Shown here: positions 17,753-27,740 of the stretch, piece after piece
How positions within the stretch are numbered: the first letter of the stretch is position 1
Layout of the letters: each line of letters starts with the position of its first letter
Source: Verrucomicrobiota bacterium
GTDB taxonomy: Bacteria > Verrucomicrobiota > Verrucomicrobiia > Opitutales > UBA2995
Direction: 5' to 3'
Assembly (NCBI GenBank): GCA_027622555.1
Contig: JAQBYJ010000003.1
Coordinates: 61,988 to 125,987, forward strand
Length of the DNA stretch: 64,000 nt
Notes under the pieces: model-generated
What the model was told of the DNA's origin: nothing
What the model saw: only the letters and a program-made list of their open reading frames with translations
The model's database searches: none
Translations under genes and position numbers: made by a program

Positions 17753-18472
17753 TTAGCGTTCCAAAACAAGAACGGTTAGAAGCAGTGAAATGAACGAAAT
17801 TGAAAAGAAGAAAACCAGGTCCTTGACGACGATTAAGCCCCGTGTAAAACCGGCGAAGTGCGTAGTGTAGCTAAAGTTACTTAATGCGTCTACCCAGACA
17901 AGTGGCAGGAAGGAAAGAAAATCGGTAAATACGGACCATCCGAGGAATACCAGGCCCAAATTGATTACTACGCTTAACACAAAACTGATCACCTGGTTTT
18001 GGGTGAGTGAGGATGTAAAGGAACATACGGCAAGAAAACTGCCGGCCATAAGGATGCTACCAATGTATCCAGTGAAAATCGGTCCCCAGTCCGGGTCGCC
18101 CAGGTAGCCCACTGTCAACATAAGAGGGAAGGTTAACAAAATGCCGGTAGTTATGAAGGCCCATCCTGCCAGGAACTTTCCCATGACTGCGTCTTTCACC
18201 CGAATCGGTAAGGTGAATAATAGCTCCCACGTGCCGGACCTTTTTTCTTCTGCCCATAGCCTCATGCCGACGGCAGAAATAAAGAAGGTGTATATCCACG
18301 GCTGCATCGCAAAAAATATATCCAGCGACGCGACGCGTGAATCAAAGAAACGACCCAGGTAAAAGGTCAGGCCTGAACTTACGACCAGGAATACAATTAG
18401 AAACACGTAGGCAACCGGTGATCTGAAGTAGCCGTAGAACTCACGTTTAAATAAAGGTAGAATCTGTTTCAT
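17753..18472 (-). CDS. ABC-2 type permease, GldF-like
   Basis: The 239-residue integral membrane protein has six hydrophobic segments. The opening LFKREFYGYFRSPVAYVFL and the motif LWAEEKRSGTWELLFTLPI are characteristic of the ABC-2/GldF subfamily. It forms the membrane channel for the ATPase encoded immediately upstream (36 bases) and precedes the GldG-like protein. Its substrate is unknown. Confidence 0.86.
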   Translation of the reverse strand: MKQILPLFKREFYGYFRSPVAYVFLIVFLVVSSGLTFYLGRFFDSRVASLDIFFAMQPWIYTFFISAVGMRLWAEEKRSGTWELLFTLPIRVKDAVMGKFLAGWAFITTGILLTFPLMLTVGYLGDPDWGPIFTGYIGSILMAGSFLAVCSFTSSLTQNQVISFVLSVVINLGLVFLGWSVFTDFLSFLPLVWVDALSNFSYTTHFAGFTRGLIVVKDLVFFFSISFISLLLTVLVLER

Positions 18473-18508
18473 ATCAATAGATTGGGTATTATAGTTCGAA
18501 TGATATGC

Positions 18509-19426
18509 TTACGCGGTCAATTCCCAGAAGACTTCATCCAATCCAATAGGCCGTTTTTCAAATCGTGAAACATGCCAGTTATTTTCCCGGCATACGTTTA
18601 GCACCAAGGTTTCGATGGATTGTTTATTTTTTGGAAACACTTCAACGGAATTTTCATTGATCTCAGCCGCAGCGACTTCCGGGAGCTCCTTGAGCGCTTG
18701 TTTAACGGCCTCGAGGTCGGCTCCTTCAAATTCAATTTTAAGTGCGTTATAATACTTATTTCGTTTGAGAAGAGATTCTGACGATTCGTCCGCTATGACC
18801 TGGCCTTTAGCGATAATTATAACCCGTGTGCACAGTGCACTCACCTCTTCAAGGATGTGCGTTGAGAGGATAATGGCTTTGTCCTTGGCCATGGCCTTGA
18901 TGATTTTGCGCACCTCTTTTTTCTGATTGGGGTCCAGGCCGTCTGTAGGTTCGTCCAAGATGAGAACGGGGGGATCGTGTAACACCGCTTGAGCGAACCC
19001 GACACGTTGCTTGAATCCTTTACTCAGAGTCTCGATGGATTGATGACGAACCGAATTCAAGCGGCAAAGGTCGCAAACCCGATCGATGCAATCTTCCTGT
19101 TGCGTCGGGTCGTCAAACCCCCGAATTTCTGAAATAAAAATCAGAAATTCCTCAACTGTCATCTCTCCGTAAACAGGACCATTCTCTGGCATATAGCCGA
19201 TACGTTCTTTCACTGAGACCGGGTGGTCCTGGACGTCCATGTTATCAACCAGTACTTTGCCGGAAGTGGGCCGGATAAAGCCGGTGATCATTTTCATGGT
19301 GGTTGATTTCCCGGCACCGTTGGGGCCTAGAAACCCAAGGATCTCACCTCGGGTTACCTCAAAACTCACACCGTTCACTGCATTGATAGAACCGTATTTT
19401 TTATGGAGGGATTGAACTTCAATCAT
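18509..19426 (-). CDS. ABC transporter ATP-binding protein, GldA-like
   Basis: The 305-residue protein has Walker A GPNGAGKST (34-42), the signature LSKGFKQRVGFAQAV, Walker B VLILDEPTDGLDP and the switch histidine in IILSTHILEEV. After the nucleotide-binding domain comes a C-terminal domain of about 85 residues, seen in the DrrA/GldA type that pairs with ABC-2 permeases. It is the first gene of the four-gene operon running to 14651. Confidence 0.92.
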   Translation of the reverse strand: MIEVQSLHKKYGSINAVNGVSFEVTRGEILGFLGPNGAGKSTTMKMITGFIRPTSGKVLVDNMDVQDHPVSVKERIGYMPENGPVYGEMTVEEFLIFISEIRGFDDPTQQEDCIDRVCDLCRLNSVRHQSIETLSKGFKQRVGFAQAVLHDPPVLILDEPTDGLDPNQKKEVRKIIKAMAKDKAIILSTHILEEVSALCTRVIIIAKGQVIADESSESLLKRNKYYNALKIEFEGADLEAVKQALKELPEVAAAEINENSVEVFPKNKQSIETLVLNVCRENNWHVSRFEKRPIGLDEVFWELTA

Positions 19427-19537
19427 AGATAATTACTAGGTTGTTTGAAAACTTGAGAGGGTAGATTTAGAAAATTCTTCCAACTTGGCTAGCAAAAATT
19501 TCCACACTTGTTGAGATGCGAAAACGGCTGGAATTTG

Positions 19538-20560
19538 TTACTCTTTTTCATTAAACATTGTGTCTTGTTCGAGCCGACGATCTAACGCGATTTCTTCTTC
19601 TTTGTGGATGTGCCTGGGTGGTTTCCCTACTTTTTTGGTAAGCGCCAATTCTCGTTCTTCAACGATTTGATCGCAGATATCGCATACGTGCATCTTCAGC
19701 CACATGCCTGTGTTGCTAGTTTCCTGGAAGTTTGTGGGTCCGTAGGCATGGATACGGCCACTCTGAAGCAATCGATCGTTTTGAGCGAATTCTTCCTTTG
19801 AGGATTGATCATACACTGCAAAGGTCTTGCCTCCGTTGTTCTTTACCACCGAAAAGACGGGGATGTCACTGGGTCCATCGGCGATGTAGATCATATTGCG
19901 AAACGGAATGCGGCGGTCTGAATGTTGAATGTTAGAGTTTACGTTAATTTCGGGGTTCTTGTTACAACCCTTGTTTATCTCGAAAATATAGCGAGTTTTG
20001 ATGGTGTTATCGATGACCACTCCGATTTGGGATACTTCGTGGTCCGGGTGGATACCCAGGTCTTGCTGATCCAGATAATGAGGAAGGAATGGATCTTCAA
20101 TAAATTCGCACCCGTAAATATTCTCAACGAATGGAGCGATTTCGCTTCCTCTTATCATCGCAGCTAAACCTGTGCTGATAATATAGTGTTCGAGATTGAT
20201 ATCATGCTTTTTGTACTCGGCTTTCAATGTCATCAAATTTTTAAGCGATTTAAAAAACCCTGGCAGGCCGGGATTGAAAACGAGTTCTTTCCCCAATTCT
20301 TCAAGTTTCGCATTGGTGAGACCTTTGATAATACCTGCACGAACGTAGGAGAGCAGGTGATTTAAGTATATCGTATCAGCAGACACGGTGAGCCCGCGGT
20401 CCAGATAGGCCTTGGGTAATGCATTCACTTCTTCCCAGAACCGCTTTTCGTTGATATCAAATTTTTCGAACAGCGGTTGCTGCATGTAGCCGGGAATGAG
20501 CGTTTTGTCGAAATCCCAAATACAAGCGACAACGTTTTGAGTGTATAGGCTTGTTTCCAT
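19538..20560 (-). CDS. HAD-superfamily phosphatase-like protein
   Basis: The 340-residue protein starts with [15 protein letters not shown], the HAD motif I (DxDxT) with the nucleophile and acid aspartates. Motif II is probably [10 protein letters not shown]. The acidic motif [16 protein letters not shown] near 225 supplies the Mg2+-binding aspartates. The cap lies between motifs I and II. The C-terminal 60 or so residues are charged ([19 protein letters not shown]) and include [10 protein letters not shown], a possible metal-binding Cys pair. Substrate unknown. It stands alone between the ABC operon and prfA, transcribed divergently from prfA. Confidence 0.78.
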   Translation of the reverse strand: METSLYTQNVVACIWDFDKTLIPGYMQQPLFEKFDINEKRFWEEVNALPKAYLDRGLTVSADTIYLNHLLSYVRAGIIKGLTNAKLEELGKELVFNPGLPGFFKSLKNLMTLKAEYKKHDINLEHYIISTGLAAMIRGSEIAPFVENIYGCEFIEDPFLPHYLDQQDLGIHPDHEVSQIGVVIDNTIKTRYIFEINKGCNKNPEINVNSNIQHSDRRIPFRNMIYIADGPSDIPVFSVVKNNGGKTFAVYDQSSKEEFAQNDRLLQSGRIHAYGPTNFQETSNTGMWLKMHVCDICDQIVEERELALTKKVGKPPRHIHKEEEIALDRRLEQDTMFNEKE

Positions 20561-20638
20561 TAGAAAGAGGACCCTTTATACGGATTGCTTTATAAAACTC
20601 CACCCATTTAATCACGAGCTTTTCTAATAAAATACAGT

Positions 20639-21736
20639 ATGGAAGGCATCCCACCAATTGACCCTTACATTAGCCGCTACCAGGAATTGTCAGCGGAAAT
20701 GGAAGCACCCGATTTCTTTCAAGATCAGCGTCGTGTAAGCATCATTTCGCGCGAGCACCACCAACTCGGCGCATTAATCGAGCAATATGGTGTCATTGAA
20801 AAACTGGCTGCTGAGATAGCCGGGACCATCGAATTGATAAACGAGGATGGCGCGGACCAGGAGCTGAAAGAAATGGCGGAGGCGGAGCTCCCGGATCTGG
20901 AAACGACTTTGGCCGAGTTGAAACATCAGGTATTGATTTCAATGATTCCTCCGGATCCTTCTGATTCCAGAAACACGATTGTTGAAATTCGAGCTGGTGC
21001 CGGGGGCGACGAGGCCAGTCTGTTTGCCGGTGACCTCTCTCGGATGTATCAACGGTATTCTGAACTAAATGGTTGGCGAATTGAGCCAATGAGTAGCAGT
21101 CCTTCCGAAGTGGGTGGTTTTAAAGAACACATTTTCTTGGTAACTGGAGATGAGGTCTATCGCAAATTGCGTTATGAGTCCGGTGTGCACCGGGTTCAGC
21201 GGATCCCGGTTACGGAATCTGGAGGCCGTATTCACACCTCGACAGTAACAGTGGCGATGATGCCTGAGGCAGAGGAAGTTGATGTCGATATCCATCCTGA
21301 TGATTTGGAAATAACCACGATGCGTGCCTCCGGGGCAGGTGGTCAGCACGTAAATACTACAGATTCTGCCGTTAGAATCGTTCACCTTCCTAGCGGCGAA
21401 ATGGTCTATTGCGCCGATGAGCGGTCTCAACTCAAGAACAGGGACAAAGCTTTGAAGGTGCTTTATTCAAGATTACTCGAAAAGAAACAACAAGCAGAGC
21501 TGGCAAAGTATGCCGCTCAGCGAAAAAGTCAGATCGGGACTGGTGACCGAAGCGAACGAATACGCACGTACAATTTTCCTCAAGGTCGTCTAACCGATCA
21601 TCGGATCGGCTTAACTCTACATACACTTCCTCAAATTATGGAAGGTGATCTGAGTGCGGTGGTGGAAGCGTTGGGGGAAGCAGAGTATAAAGATAAGTTG
21701 GAGGCTTTATTAGAAGGGAAGGGCCTGTTGTCTTGA
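20639..21736 (+). CDS. prfA: Peptide chain release factor 1
   Basis: The 365-residue release factor reads UAA and UAG stops. The peptidyl-tRNA hydrolysis motif GAGGQHVNTTDSAVRI lies near 231-246, with the GGQ glutamine that PrmC methylates. The RF1 recognition loop follows the pattern RIPVTESGGRIHTSTV, giving a PxT-like tripeptide before the conserved SGGRIHTS. Length is normal. prmC, which encodes its modifying enzyme, follows immediately, the classic prfA-prmC pairing. Confidence 0.96.
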   Translation: MEGIPPIDPYISRYQELSAEMEAPDFFQDQRRVSIISREHHQLGALIEQYGVIEKLAAEIAGTIELINEDGADQELKEMAEAELPDLETTLAELKHQVLISMIPPDPSDSRNTIVEIRAGAGGDEASLFAGDLSRMYQRYSELNGWRIEPMSSSPSEVGGFKEHIFLVTGDEVYRKLRYESGVHRVQRIPVTESGGRIHTSTVTVAMMPEAEEVDVDIHPDDLEITTMRASGAGGQHVNTTDSAVRIVHLPSGEMVYCADERSQLKNRDKALKVLYSRLLEKKQQAELAKYAAQRKSQIGTGDRSERIRTYNFPQGRLTDHRIGLTLHTLPQIMEGDLSAVVEALGEAEYKDKLEALLEGKGLLS

Positions 21737-21744
21737 TTTAGTCG

Positions 21745-22608
21745 TTGGGCCAAAGTGCTGCTGCTATGATTACCTTGCTGGAAGTATTACAAAAAAGCAC
21801 CAGTTTTCTAAATGAACGTGGCGTAGAAGATGCAAAAATCAGTACCGAATGGATTATGGCCGAGTCTCTTGGCCTTCAGCGGCTGGATTTGTATCTCCAA
21901 TTCGAGCGACCATTGACAGAGCAGGAACTGGTTGGAATCCGAAAAGGGATCAAGCGCAGGGCAAATCGAGAACCGCTTCAGTATATACTTGGGACTATTG
22001 ATTTTTACAATGTTCAATTGAAGATCGACCCACGTGCGCTTATCCCCAGACCGGAGACAGAGTACTTGGTCGAATTGCTCCATACCCGTTATTTAAACAA
22101 GGAGCCGACCCGTATATTGGATTTGGGCACAGGTAGCGGTGCCATTGCAATCGCATTACTGTCTGTTTTCCCTAATTCCCTAGCGGTGGCGGTTGATCAG
22201 TCTGAACCTGCCCTGGAGCTTGCTACGGAAAATGCAAAATCTGCCGGAGTTATTGATCGATTAGAGTTGGTGGCCTCGGATTGGTTTGAAAATGTAGAGG
22301 GGGAGTTTGAACTCATTATCGCCAATCCTCCCTATCTGACATCTGCCGAAATGGAGTCTGCTGAGCCAGAGGTTCTTAAGTTTGAACCACGTGGTGCCCT
22401 ATACGGCGGAGATGATGGTCAGGATGACCTCAACTGCATTGTGGATGAAAGCTTCTCTTATCTTGCAAACGGAGGAATGCTCGTTCTTGAAACGGGGATT
22501 CATCAACACGCCGACTTAATGGCGCGTGCCAAACATGTCGGGTTTGTTGCGATTCAATCCGTTAAAGACCTGGGAAGACGCGACCGTTTTTTAATCGGCC
22601 TCAAGTAG
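21745..22608 (+). CDS. prmC: Release factor glutamine methyltransferase PrmC
   Basis: The 287-residue SAM-dependent enzyme methylates the GGQ glutamine of release factors. Motif I ILDLGTGSGAIAIAL lies near 122-136 and the catalytic NPPYLTSAEM near 193. An N-terminal helical domain docks the release factor and precedes DPRALIPRPETEYLVE. The annotated start is an alternative codon eight bases after prfA; an ATG seven codons later (MITLLEVLQKS, 21766) is equally plausible. The gene ends three bases from the convergent protease gene. Confidence 0.94.
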   Translation: MGQSAAAMITLLEVLQKSTSFLNERGVEDAKISTEWIMAESLGLQRLDLYLQFERPLTEQELVGIRKGIKRRANREPLQYILGTIDFYNVQLKIDPRALIPRPETEYLVELLHTRYLNKEPTRILDLGTGSGAIAIALLSVFPNSLAVAVDQSEPALELATENAKSAGVIDRLELVASDWFENVEGEFELIIANPPYLTSAEMESAEPEVLKFEPRGALYGGDDGQDDLNCIVDESFSYLANGGMLVLETGIHQHADLMARAKHVGFVAIQSVKDLGRRDRFLIGLK

Positions 22609-22611
22609 AGA

Positions 22612-24963
22612 CTAACTTTTGGATTTTACTTCAGCTACACCATGATTGGCAGCTGTGTCTTTCACTTCTGGATCTTGTGCGTGAATCCAATCAGATAAGA
22701 TACGAAGGGTTTCGCGAAGGTGAATGTCGATGCTTGGCCCCTTCTCTGTAGAGTCGTTGTCGCCCTTTTCTGAACTATCATCTAACGGAGTTTCGTTCAG
22801 AGCAATCTCGGGACCAGATAATGTATTATTTATCTCACCTAATTCTGGTTGAAATTCTTTGTTGGAATTGGCGAGTTCTTTTGTTGGTTCGATCAGAGAT
22901 GAGACCGTACTCGGCGGGTTGTCCACATGCACGCTGTCCGTTGAATTCTCCGTTGCTTTGGCAACTTCAACTTCGTTTAGGGTTATCTCCGTACTAATAA
23001 AGTTGAGCTTCTTGAGTTCGGTTTGTCTGGATTCGAGTAAATCGCGAAACTCTTTGTCTGTTTCTTTTTGTTCTTTGCGTTTTGCGAGGTTGAGGGAGTA
23101 CGATTTTAGCTCCTGCTTTTCTTTGAAGAACTCAATACTCTCTTTAAGAAATGCAAATTCTTCCAATTCGTTTTGGCGGGCCTCGCTCAGTCTTGTGAGT
23201 TGGGTTTTCAGTAACTCATCGATCGGATCAAACTTTAGCTCACTTGCCTTCTTGCTCCAGTTGACCGGTTTTATTTCGTCCCACAACATGGAGTGATCAA
23301 GATCAGCTTCTCCAATTTTCAAGAATTCATTGATTGAAGGTAAGGCGATATCGGAGATGACCCCTTTATTCTGTGTGGACCTTCCATTGGGGAGATAAAA
23401 CTTCTGAATCGTCAATTTTGCTGCACCTGTAGGCTGGTCATTAAAGAAGGATGGTGAGGCCAGTTTATCAATTTCATAAACAGCTTGAACGGTTCCTTTT
23501 CCGTGAGTGGATTTATCTCCAACAATAAGGGCTCGATCGTAATATTGAAGTGCCCCGGCAACGATTTCTGAGGCCGATGCGCTGTACCTTGAAACAAGGA
23601 CAATAAGTGGACCCCCGTAGGCGATGTCTTCGTCTCGATCCCAATCACGGCGGATGAAACCTCTGCTGTTACGTACTTGTACGACAGGTCCGGTTTTGAT
23701 GAAAAGTCCGGTTAGATCGATCGCTTCGGTCAATAATCCTCCTCCGTTGTTTCTTAAATCCAGGATAAGTCCACGAATGTTTTGCTCCTGCAATTTGGCG
23801 ATGAGTTCCGCCACATCTTTTGTGGTGCTGGTGGGAGTGCCGCCTTCCTCTATACTGAGGTCTCCATAAAATGAAGGTAACTGAATGACTCCAATGGGCA
23901 GTTCTTCTTTCTCGTTAATTGGCAATTGAAATACATTGGCGCTTGCCCGGCTGGCTGTGATTTGCACTTCATCACGGACGATATCGATCACTTCCCGAGA
24001 AGATGGATCAGCAGCATCTGCAGGGATCACCGTCAGGAGTACCGTAGTGGCCTTTTCTCCACGTATCATCTTCACAATTTTTCTCAAACCCATATCGATA
24101 ACATCTACGGGTTCTTCACCTTTCTGGGCCACGAGAACAATCTTGTCGCCCGCCCGCATTCGTCCATCCAGATCAGCCGGGCCTCCGGGTATCAACTCTC
24201 TGATTGTGCAGTAGCCTTCTTCCTGGACGAGAATGGCACCGATGCCGACCAAAGACAAACTCATGGAAATGGAAAAGTCCTCCAGGGTGTCCGAGGATAA
24301 GAAAGTGGAATGTGGGTCGAACATCTGAGTAAGGGTAGTCAGAAAAATTTCCTGAATATCGCTCGACTCCAGATCGAGTAGGTTTTTCTTCAAGCGCTCG
24401 TAGCGTTTGTTAATTGTTTCGACCGCATCCGTTTGTTCCTCGTCGTTCAGGATGTCGAAGAGCATTTCATACTTGAGTCGCTTTTCCCAAAGTTCGTCCG
24501 CAACTTCAACAGATTCCAACCAGGGAAATTCTTCACGATCGACGACGTATTCGGTTTCCTCTTCAAAGTCGAATCCACCGGTGAGGCGTTCCAGAACCCA
24601 ATCAATACGACTTAGAAACCTTTCTTCGTATCGTTGGTAAATGTCGTAAGCTGCCTCGAGTTCACCTCGTCTTAAGCTTCTTTCCAGCCTACTTGCGTAC
24701 TTGCTAACCATTTCCTCCCGGTCCTGCTTGAGGAAAAAGACATGATTATAATCAAGATCCTCCATGAAGCCTTCGATGAGCTCTTCGGCCTGGGATTGAT
24801 TTATAAACTTCTGGGCGTAGTGAAAATTCTCTAGCAGGAAGACAACCGTTTGGGTCTCCTTTTTCATGGCCTGGGTGTATTCGAAATCCCGGGCTTTAAC
24901 AAAGGGGGCAGCTCCCAATAATAGAAGCAATGTGAGAGAAAGTCGTGAACTGAGTTTAAGCAT
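22612..24963 (-). CDS. Carboxy-terminal processing protease, Prc/Tsp-like (S41)
   Basis: The 783-residue exported protease has a signal peptide (LSLTLLLLLGAAPFVKA). A helical N-terminal domain of about 200 residues follows, then a PDZ domain (about 235-320, GIGAILVQEEGYCTIRELIP). The S41 catalytic core comes next: LILDLRNNGGGLLTEAIDL, the serine in SRYSASASEIVAGAL (about 458) and the lysine in DKSTHGKGTVQAV (about 484). The C-terminal domain matches Prc (periplasmic tail-specific protease) in architecture. A Ser/Glu/Asn-rich tail of about 120 residues is longer than in E. coli Prc. It stands alone, convergent with prmC. Confidence 0.92.
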   Translation of the reverse strand: MLKLSSRLSLTLLLLLGAAPFVKARDFEYTQAMKKETQTVVFLLENFHYAQKFINQSQAEELIEGFMEDLDYNHVFFLKQDREEMVSKYASRLERSLRRGELEAAYDIYQRYEERFLSRIDWVLERLTGGFDFEEETEYVVDREEFPWLESVEVADELWEKRLKYEMLFDILNDEEQTDAVETINKRYERLKKNLLDLESSDIQEIFLTTLTQMFDPHSTFLSSDTLEDFSISMSLSLVGIGAILVQEEGYCTIRELIPGGPADLDGRMRAGDKIVLVAQKGEEPVDVIDMGLRKIVKMIRGEKATTVLLTVIPADAADPSSREVIDIVRDEVQITASRASANVFQLPINEKEELPIGVIQLPSFYGDLSIEEGGTPTSTTKDVAELIAKLQEQNIRGLILDLRNNGGGLLTEAIDLTGLFIKTGPVVQVRNSRGFIRRDWDRDEDIAYGGPLIVLVSRYSASASEIVAGALQYYDRALIVGDKSTHGKGTVQAVYEIDKLASPSFFNDQPTGAAKLTIQKFYLPNGRSTQNKGVISDIALPSINEFLKIGEADLDHSMLWDEIKPVNWSKKASELKFDPIDELLKTQLTRLSEARQNELEEFAFLKESIEFFKEKQELKSYSLNLAKRKEQKETDKEFRDLLESRQTELKKLNFISTEITLNEVEVAKATENSTDSVHVDNPPSTVSSLIEPTKELANSNKEFQPELGEINNTLSGPEIALNETPLDDSSEKGDNDSTEKGPSIDIHLRETLRILSDWIHAQDPEVKDTAANHGVAEVKSKS

Positions 24964-25189
24964 TATATTAACTGTAAAGATTGGGGTGGGTGTCTGTCAC
25001 TCTTGAATTTCGGCATTTGGGGTCCTGTTGCTTCAAAAAGATTCGTAGTGTTAACAATGGAAAAAAAGGGGGCTGCGGTTTTGGCTCGTCTGATTATGGG
25101 TTAGATTTCCAATTTATCTCTTCTTTGGTTTTCGACAGTACCGAGAATGTAATGGTTCCGAAGTTTACAATCCTTTCACTTCGGTGGAT

Positions 25190-26080
25190 CTAACGATTCA
25201 GTAGTTCTTTTGCTTTGTCCAAGGTTGAACGTTCTTCTTCGCTTAATGCTCCAAATCCTTCCTGGTTAATTTTATCGAGAATGCGATCTACTTCTTTTTG
25301 CAATTCATTGCGATTTGTGAAGTTGATTTTGAAACGTCCGGTTTTCGCCTTTTTGATTTTTTCACTGCTAAACCAGCGAGGTGGTTTTATGTCAGTTGTG
25401 CCTATGGTGAAGTCTTTGTGGAGGATGAACTTTACAAATACCCAACCGCCAAACATGCCACCAAGGTGGGCTGAGTGAGCGATCCCCAGCCCATTCCCAA
25501 ACGGGGCCAATTCACTAAGAAAAAAACCAACAAGCTCAAAAATCAGAACGATTCTTACCAGGTTTCTGGGTGTAATAGTTACAGGGAGAAACAGAAACAA
25601 AAGGACTGTGATCGGCCGATTTGGCGCCTGCATCGTGAATGCGACCAATAATCCCATGATACCCGCCGAAGCTCCTACCAGAGGGATATTATATCCCCGC
25701 AAGTGATTTATGGCGAACCAAAGCAATCCTCCGAGAAAGACTGAGATTCCAAAGAGGGTAAAGAAACGTTCTTTACCGAGAAGCGGAAGAAGAATTCGTC
25801 CCAGGAAAAACAAGCCCAAACAATTTAATAAAAGATGGACAGGTATTGAGCCGTTTGTGGAATGTAAGAAACCGTAGGTTAGGAAAGTCCAAATGTAGCC
25901 GTGTTTGATGCCGTATTCAGACAGTGCGAAAAGCATCTGAAAAAAAGGTGATTGGAACCAATTGATCACCAAAGTTTGAACGATGAAAACGCCAACCATG
26001 ATCCCAATCAACCAGTAAAGTGGCTTGAGCGGAGATGGCTGGTACTGCGGCTCACGCATGTATGGGCGGTCAGAAAGCAT
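25190..26080 (-). CDS. Rhomboid-family intramembrane serine protease
   Basis: The 296-residue protein has six transmembrane helices. The catalytic serine is in PLVGASAGIMGLLVAF (about 132-147), and the histidine is in GIAHSAHLGGMFGGWVF (about 200). Together they form the Ser-His dyad that cleaves transmembrane substrates. A cytoplasmic C-terminal tail of about 75 residues contains the short charged helix EEERSTLDKAKELL, common in bacterial rhomboids of this size. Substrate unknown. It is a single-gene unit; about 225 bases of gene-free DNA separate it from the protease downstream. Confidence 0.93.
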   Translation of the reverse strand: MLSDRPYMREPQYQPSPLKPLYWLIGIMVGVFIVQTLVINWFQSPFFQMLFALSEYGIKHGYIWTFLTYGFLHSTNGSIPVHLLLNCLGLFFLGRILLPLLGKERFFTLFGISVFLGGLLWFAINHLRGYNIPLVGASAGIMGLLVAFTMQAPNRPITVLLFLFLPVTITPRNLVRIVLIFELVGFFLSELAPFGNGLGIAHSAHLGGMFGGWVFVKFILHKDFTIGTTDIKPPRWFSSEKIKKAKTGRFKINFTNRNELQKEVDRILDKINQEGFGALSEEERSTLDKAKELLNR

Positions 26081-26251
26081 GGCTGGTAGTTAAGGAGTGT
26101 CGATTTGGGTAAAAGGTTTCCTGATAATTACCCAGTAAATTCACCCTCTGTGGTCGAATTGGAAAGTGCAAACCTTTCGTCGTTTTTTGGACTGTAAATG
26201 TACAACATCGAACTTGACAGGATTTAAAGAATAGCAAGGGTTTCTAGCATT

Positions 26252-26488
26252 ATGGCGGAAATAAACGATAAATGGCCTGAGAATGCTGCGGGGAAATTTT
26301 ACGTGGATGAGCAATGTATCGATTGCGATCTTTGTCGTGAAACTGCTCCCGATTACTTTAAACGTGATGAAGACGGTGGTTACTCCTATGTTTATAAACA
26401 ACCTGGCGACCAGGAAGGTATTGATCAGTGTATGGAAGCCCTCGAAGGATGCCCAGTTGAAGCTATCGGTGAGGATGGAGACGAATAA
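26252..26488 (+). CDS. Single-cluster ferredoxin
   Basis: The 78-residue acidic protein has CIDCDLCRETAPDYF (C-x2-C-x2-C) and a distant GCPVEAIG, together the four ligands of one [4Fe-4S] cluster of the monocluster ferredoxin type. A further cysteine (DQCMEAL) could form a disulfide, as in Desulfovibrio and Thermotoga relatives. It carries electrons to an unidentified partner; no obvious redox partner gene is adjacent. It is monocistronic, with a terminator hairpin right behind it. Confidence 0.9.
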   Translation: MAEINDKWPENAAGKFYVDEQCIDCDLCRETAPDYFKRDEDGGYSYVYKQPGDQEGIDQCMEALEGCPVEAIGEDGDE

Positions 26489-26512
26489 CCGTTTTGGTTC
26501 ATAAGAATTTTC

Positions 26513-26541
26513 AAAGCCCTTTCGAAAGAGAGGGCTTTTTT
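26513..26541 (+). terminator. Rho-independent terminator after the ferredoxin gene
   Basis: Perfect arms AAAGCCCT and AGGGCTTT enclose a ten-base loop and run into a T tract. It ends the ferredoxin transcript. Confidence 0.85.
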
Positions 26542-26683
26542 GTGTCGGTATCCAATAAATCGGATTAAGAAAGAATCCCTCCTTGCATTTCCTTTCTCTG
26601 GAATGGAAAGTAGGTATGGTTAATAAACCATTCACGCTGGCTTATCGCTTGCCTGCCCTTTCTGGAGAAACCAGTTTCAACTT

Positions 26684-27682
26684 ATGGCCGTAAAGATAGC
26701 CCCGAAGATAATTGTTCTAAGCTTGTTTGAACCCGTAGGTGAGATTCCTGGTGAACAGACCTTGTTTAAGGAACGCTTGGGGTTTTCCGAATCGTATGAG
26801 ATCCCGGGAGCCATGGGTAAGCTATTTATAAACAGCGATGGGGTAGGGGCATTGTTGTTAGGTATCGGAGCTACGAAACCGGCCATTAGCTTGATGGCTT
26901 TAGGCTATGATGAACGGTTTGATCTTAGGCATACTTATTTCTTGATAGCTGGTATTGCTGGAGCCGATCCGCATGTGACTTCAATTGGCAGTGTTGCTTG
27001 GGCTCGATTTGCTGTGGATGGAAATTTGGCTTTCGAAATTGATTCGCGTGAAATCCCCGCCCATTGGCCAACCGGGCTTTTCCCATTAGGCTCCAATGAA
27101 CCATACGAGATCCCATATCGAGGAGAGGATGGTGTGTTTCTCAAAGATGAAGTTTTTGAACTGAACGACGGTTTGAAAAACTGGGCATATCAGTTAACCA
27201 AAGACGTTTTGCTGCAGGATTCAGAGTGCATGCGAGAAGGTAGGGCACTTTACACAGACACTCCGGCTGCCATGAAAGCGCCTTGTGTATTGTTGGGTGA
27301 CGTTCTCGCCAGCGAACGCTTTTGGCATGGTAAGTATTTTACTGAGTGGGCCGAACGATGGGTGAAGCTTTGGACAGAAGGCAAAGGCACCTTTGCCATG
27401 AGCACCATGGAGGAAATGGGCGCTTTACGAGGCTTCGCCGTTCTCAAAGATCAAGGTAAACTTGAGTTTGATCGAATCATGGTCGTCCGGTCAGCCAGCA
27501 ATTTCTGCATGCAACCTCCCTCAAAAACAGCTGTTGAAAACATAACTTCCAAGGAATCTGAAGAGGATCGTTTCCCGGCCTATCTTCCGAGTTTGGAAAA
27601 CCTATATCGGGTAGCCTCTGTTGTAGTAGGCGTTATCGTTGCAAACTGGGATTCATATAAAACCAAGGTTCCTGGATTTTAG
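26684..27682 (+). CDS. Purine nucleoside permease-family protein (NUP)
   Basis: The 332-residue protein matches the NUP family throughout. Recognisable segments are PKIIVLSLFEPVGEIPGEQT near the start, the stretch YFLIAGIAGADPHVTSIGSV, and CVLLGDVLASERFWHGKYFT. The family was named for fungal nucleoside uptake, but the fold resembles nucleoside phosphorylases and no transmembrane segments are evident, so an enzymatic role is possible. No signal peptide is seen. purE follows after 58 bases in the same direction, consistent with purine metabolism. Confidence 0.82.
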   Translation: MAVKIAPKIIVLSLFEPVGEIPGEQTLFKERLGFSESYEIPGAMGKLFINSDGVGALLLGIGATKPAISLMALGYDERFDLRHTYFLIAGIAGADPHVTSIGSVAWARFAVDGNLAFEIDSREIPAHWPTGLFPLGSNEPYEIPYRGEDGVFLKDEVFELNDGLKNWAYQLTKDVLLQDSECMREGRALYTDTPAAMKAPCVLLGDVLASERFWHGKYFTEWAERWVKLWTEGKGTFAMSTMEEMGALRGFAVLKDQGKLEFDRIMVVRSASNFCMQPPSKTAVENITSKESEEDRFPAYLPSLENLYRVASVVVGVIVANWDSYKTKVPGF

Positions 27683-27740
27683 ACTTGGAATCAATAGCCA
27701 GCCTTACCTACCTTTCCGTTTCACTTTAATCACAGAACCT

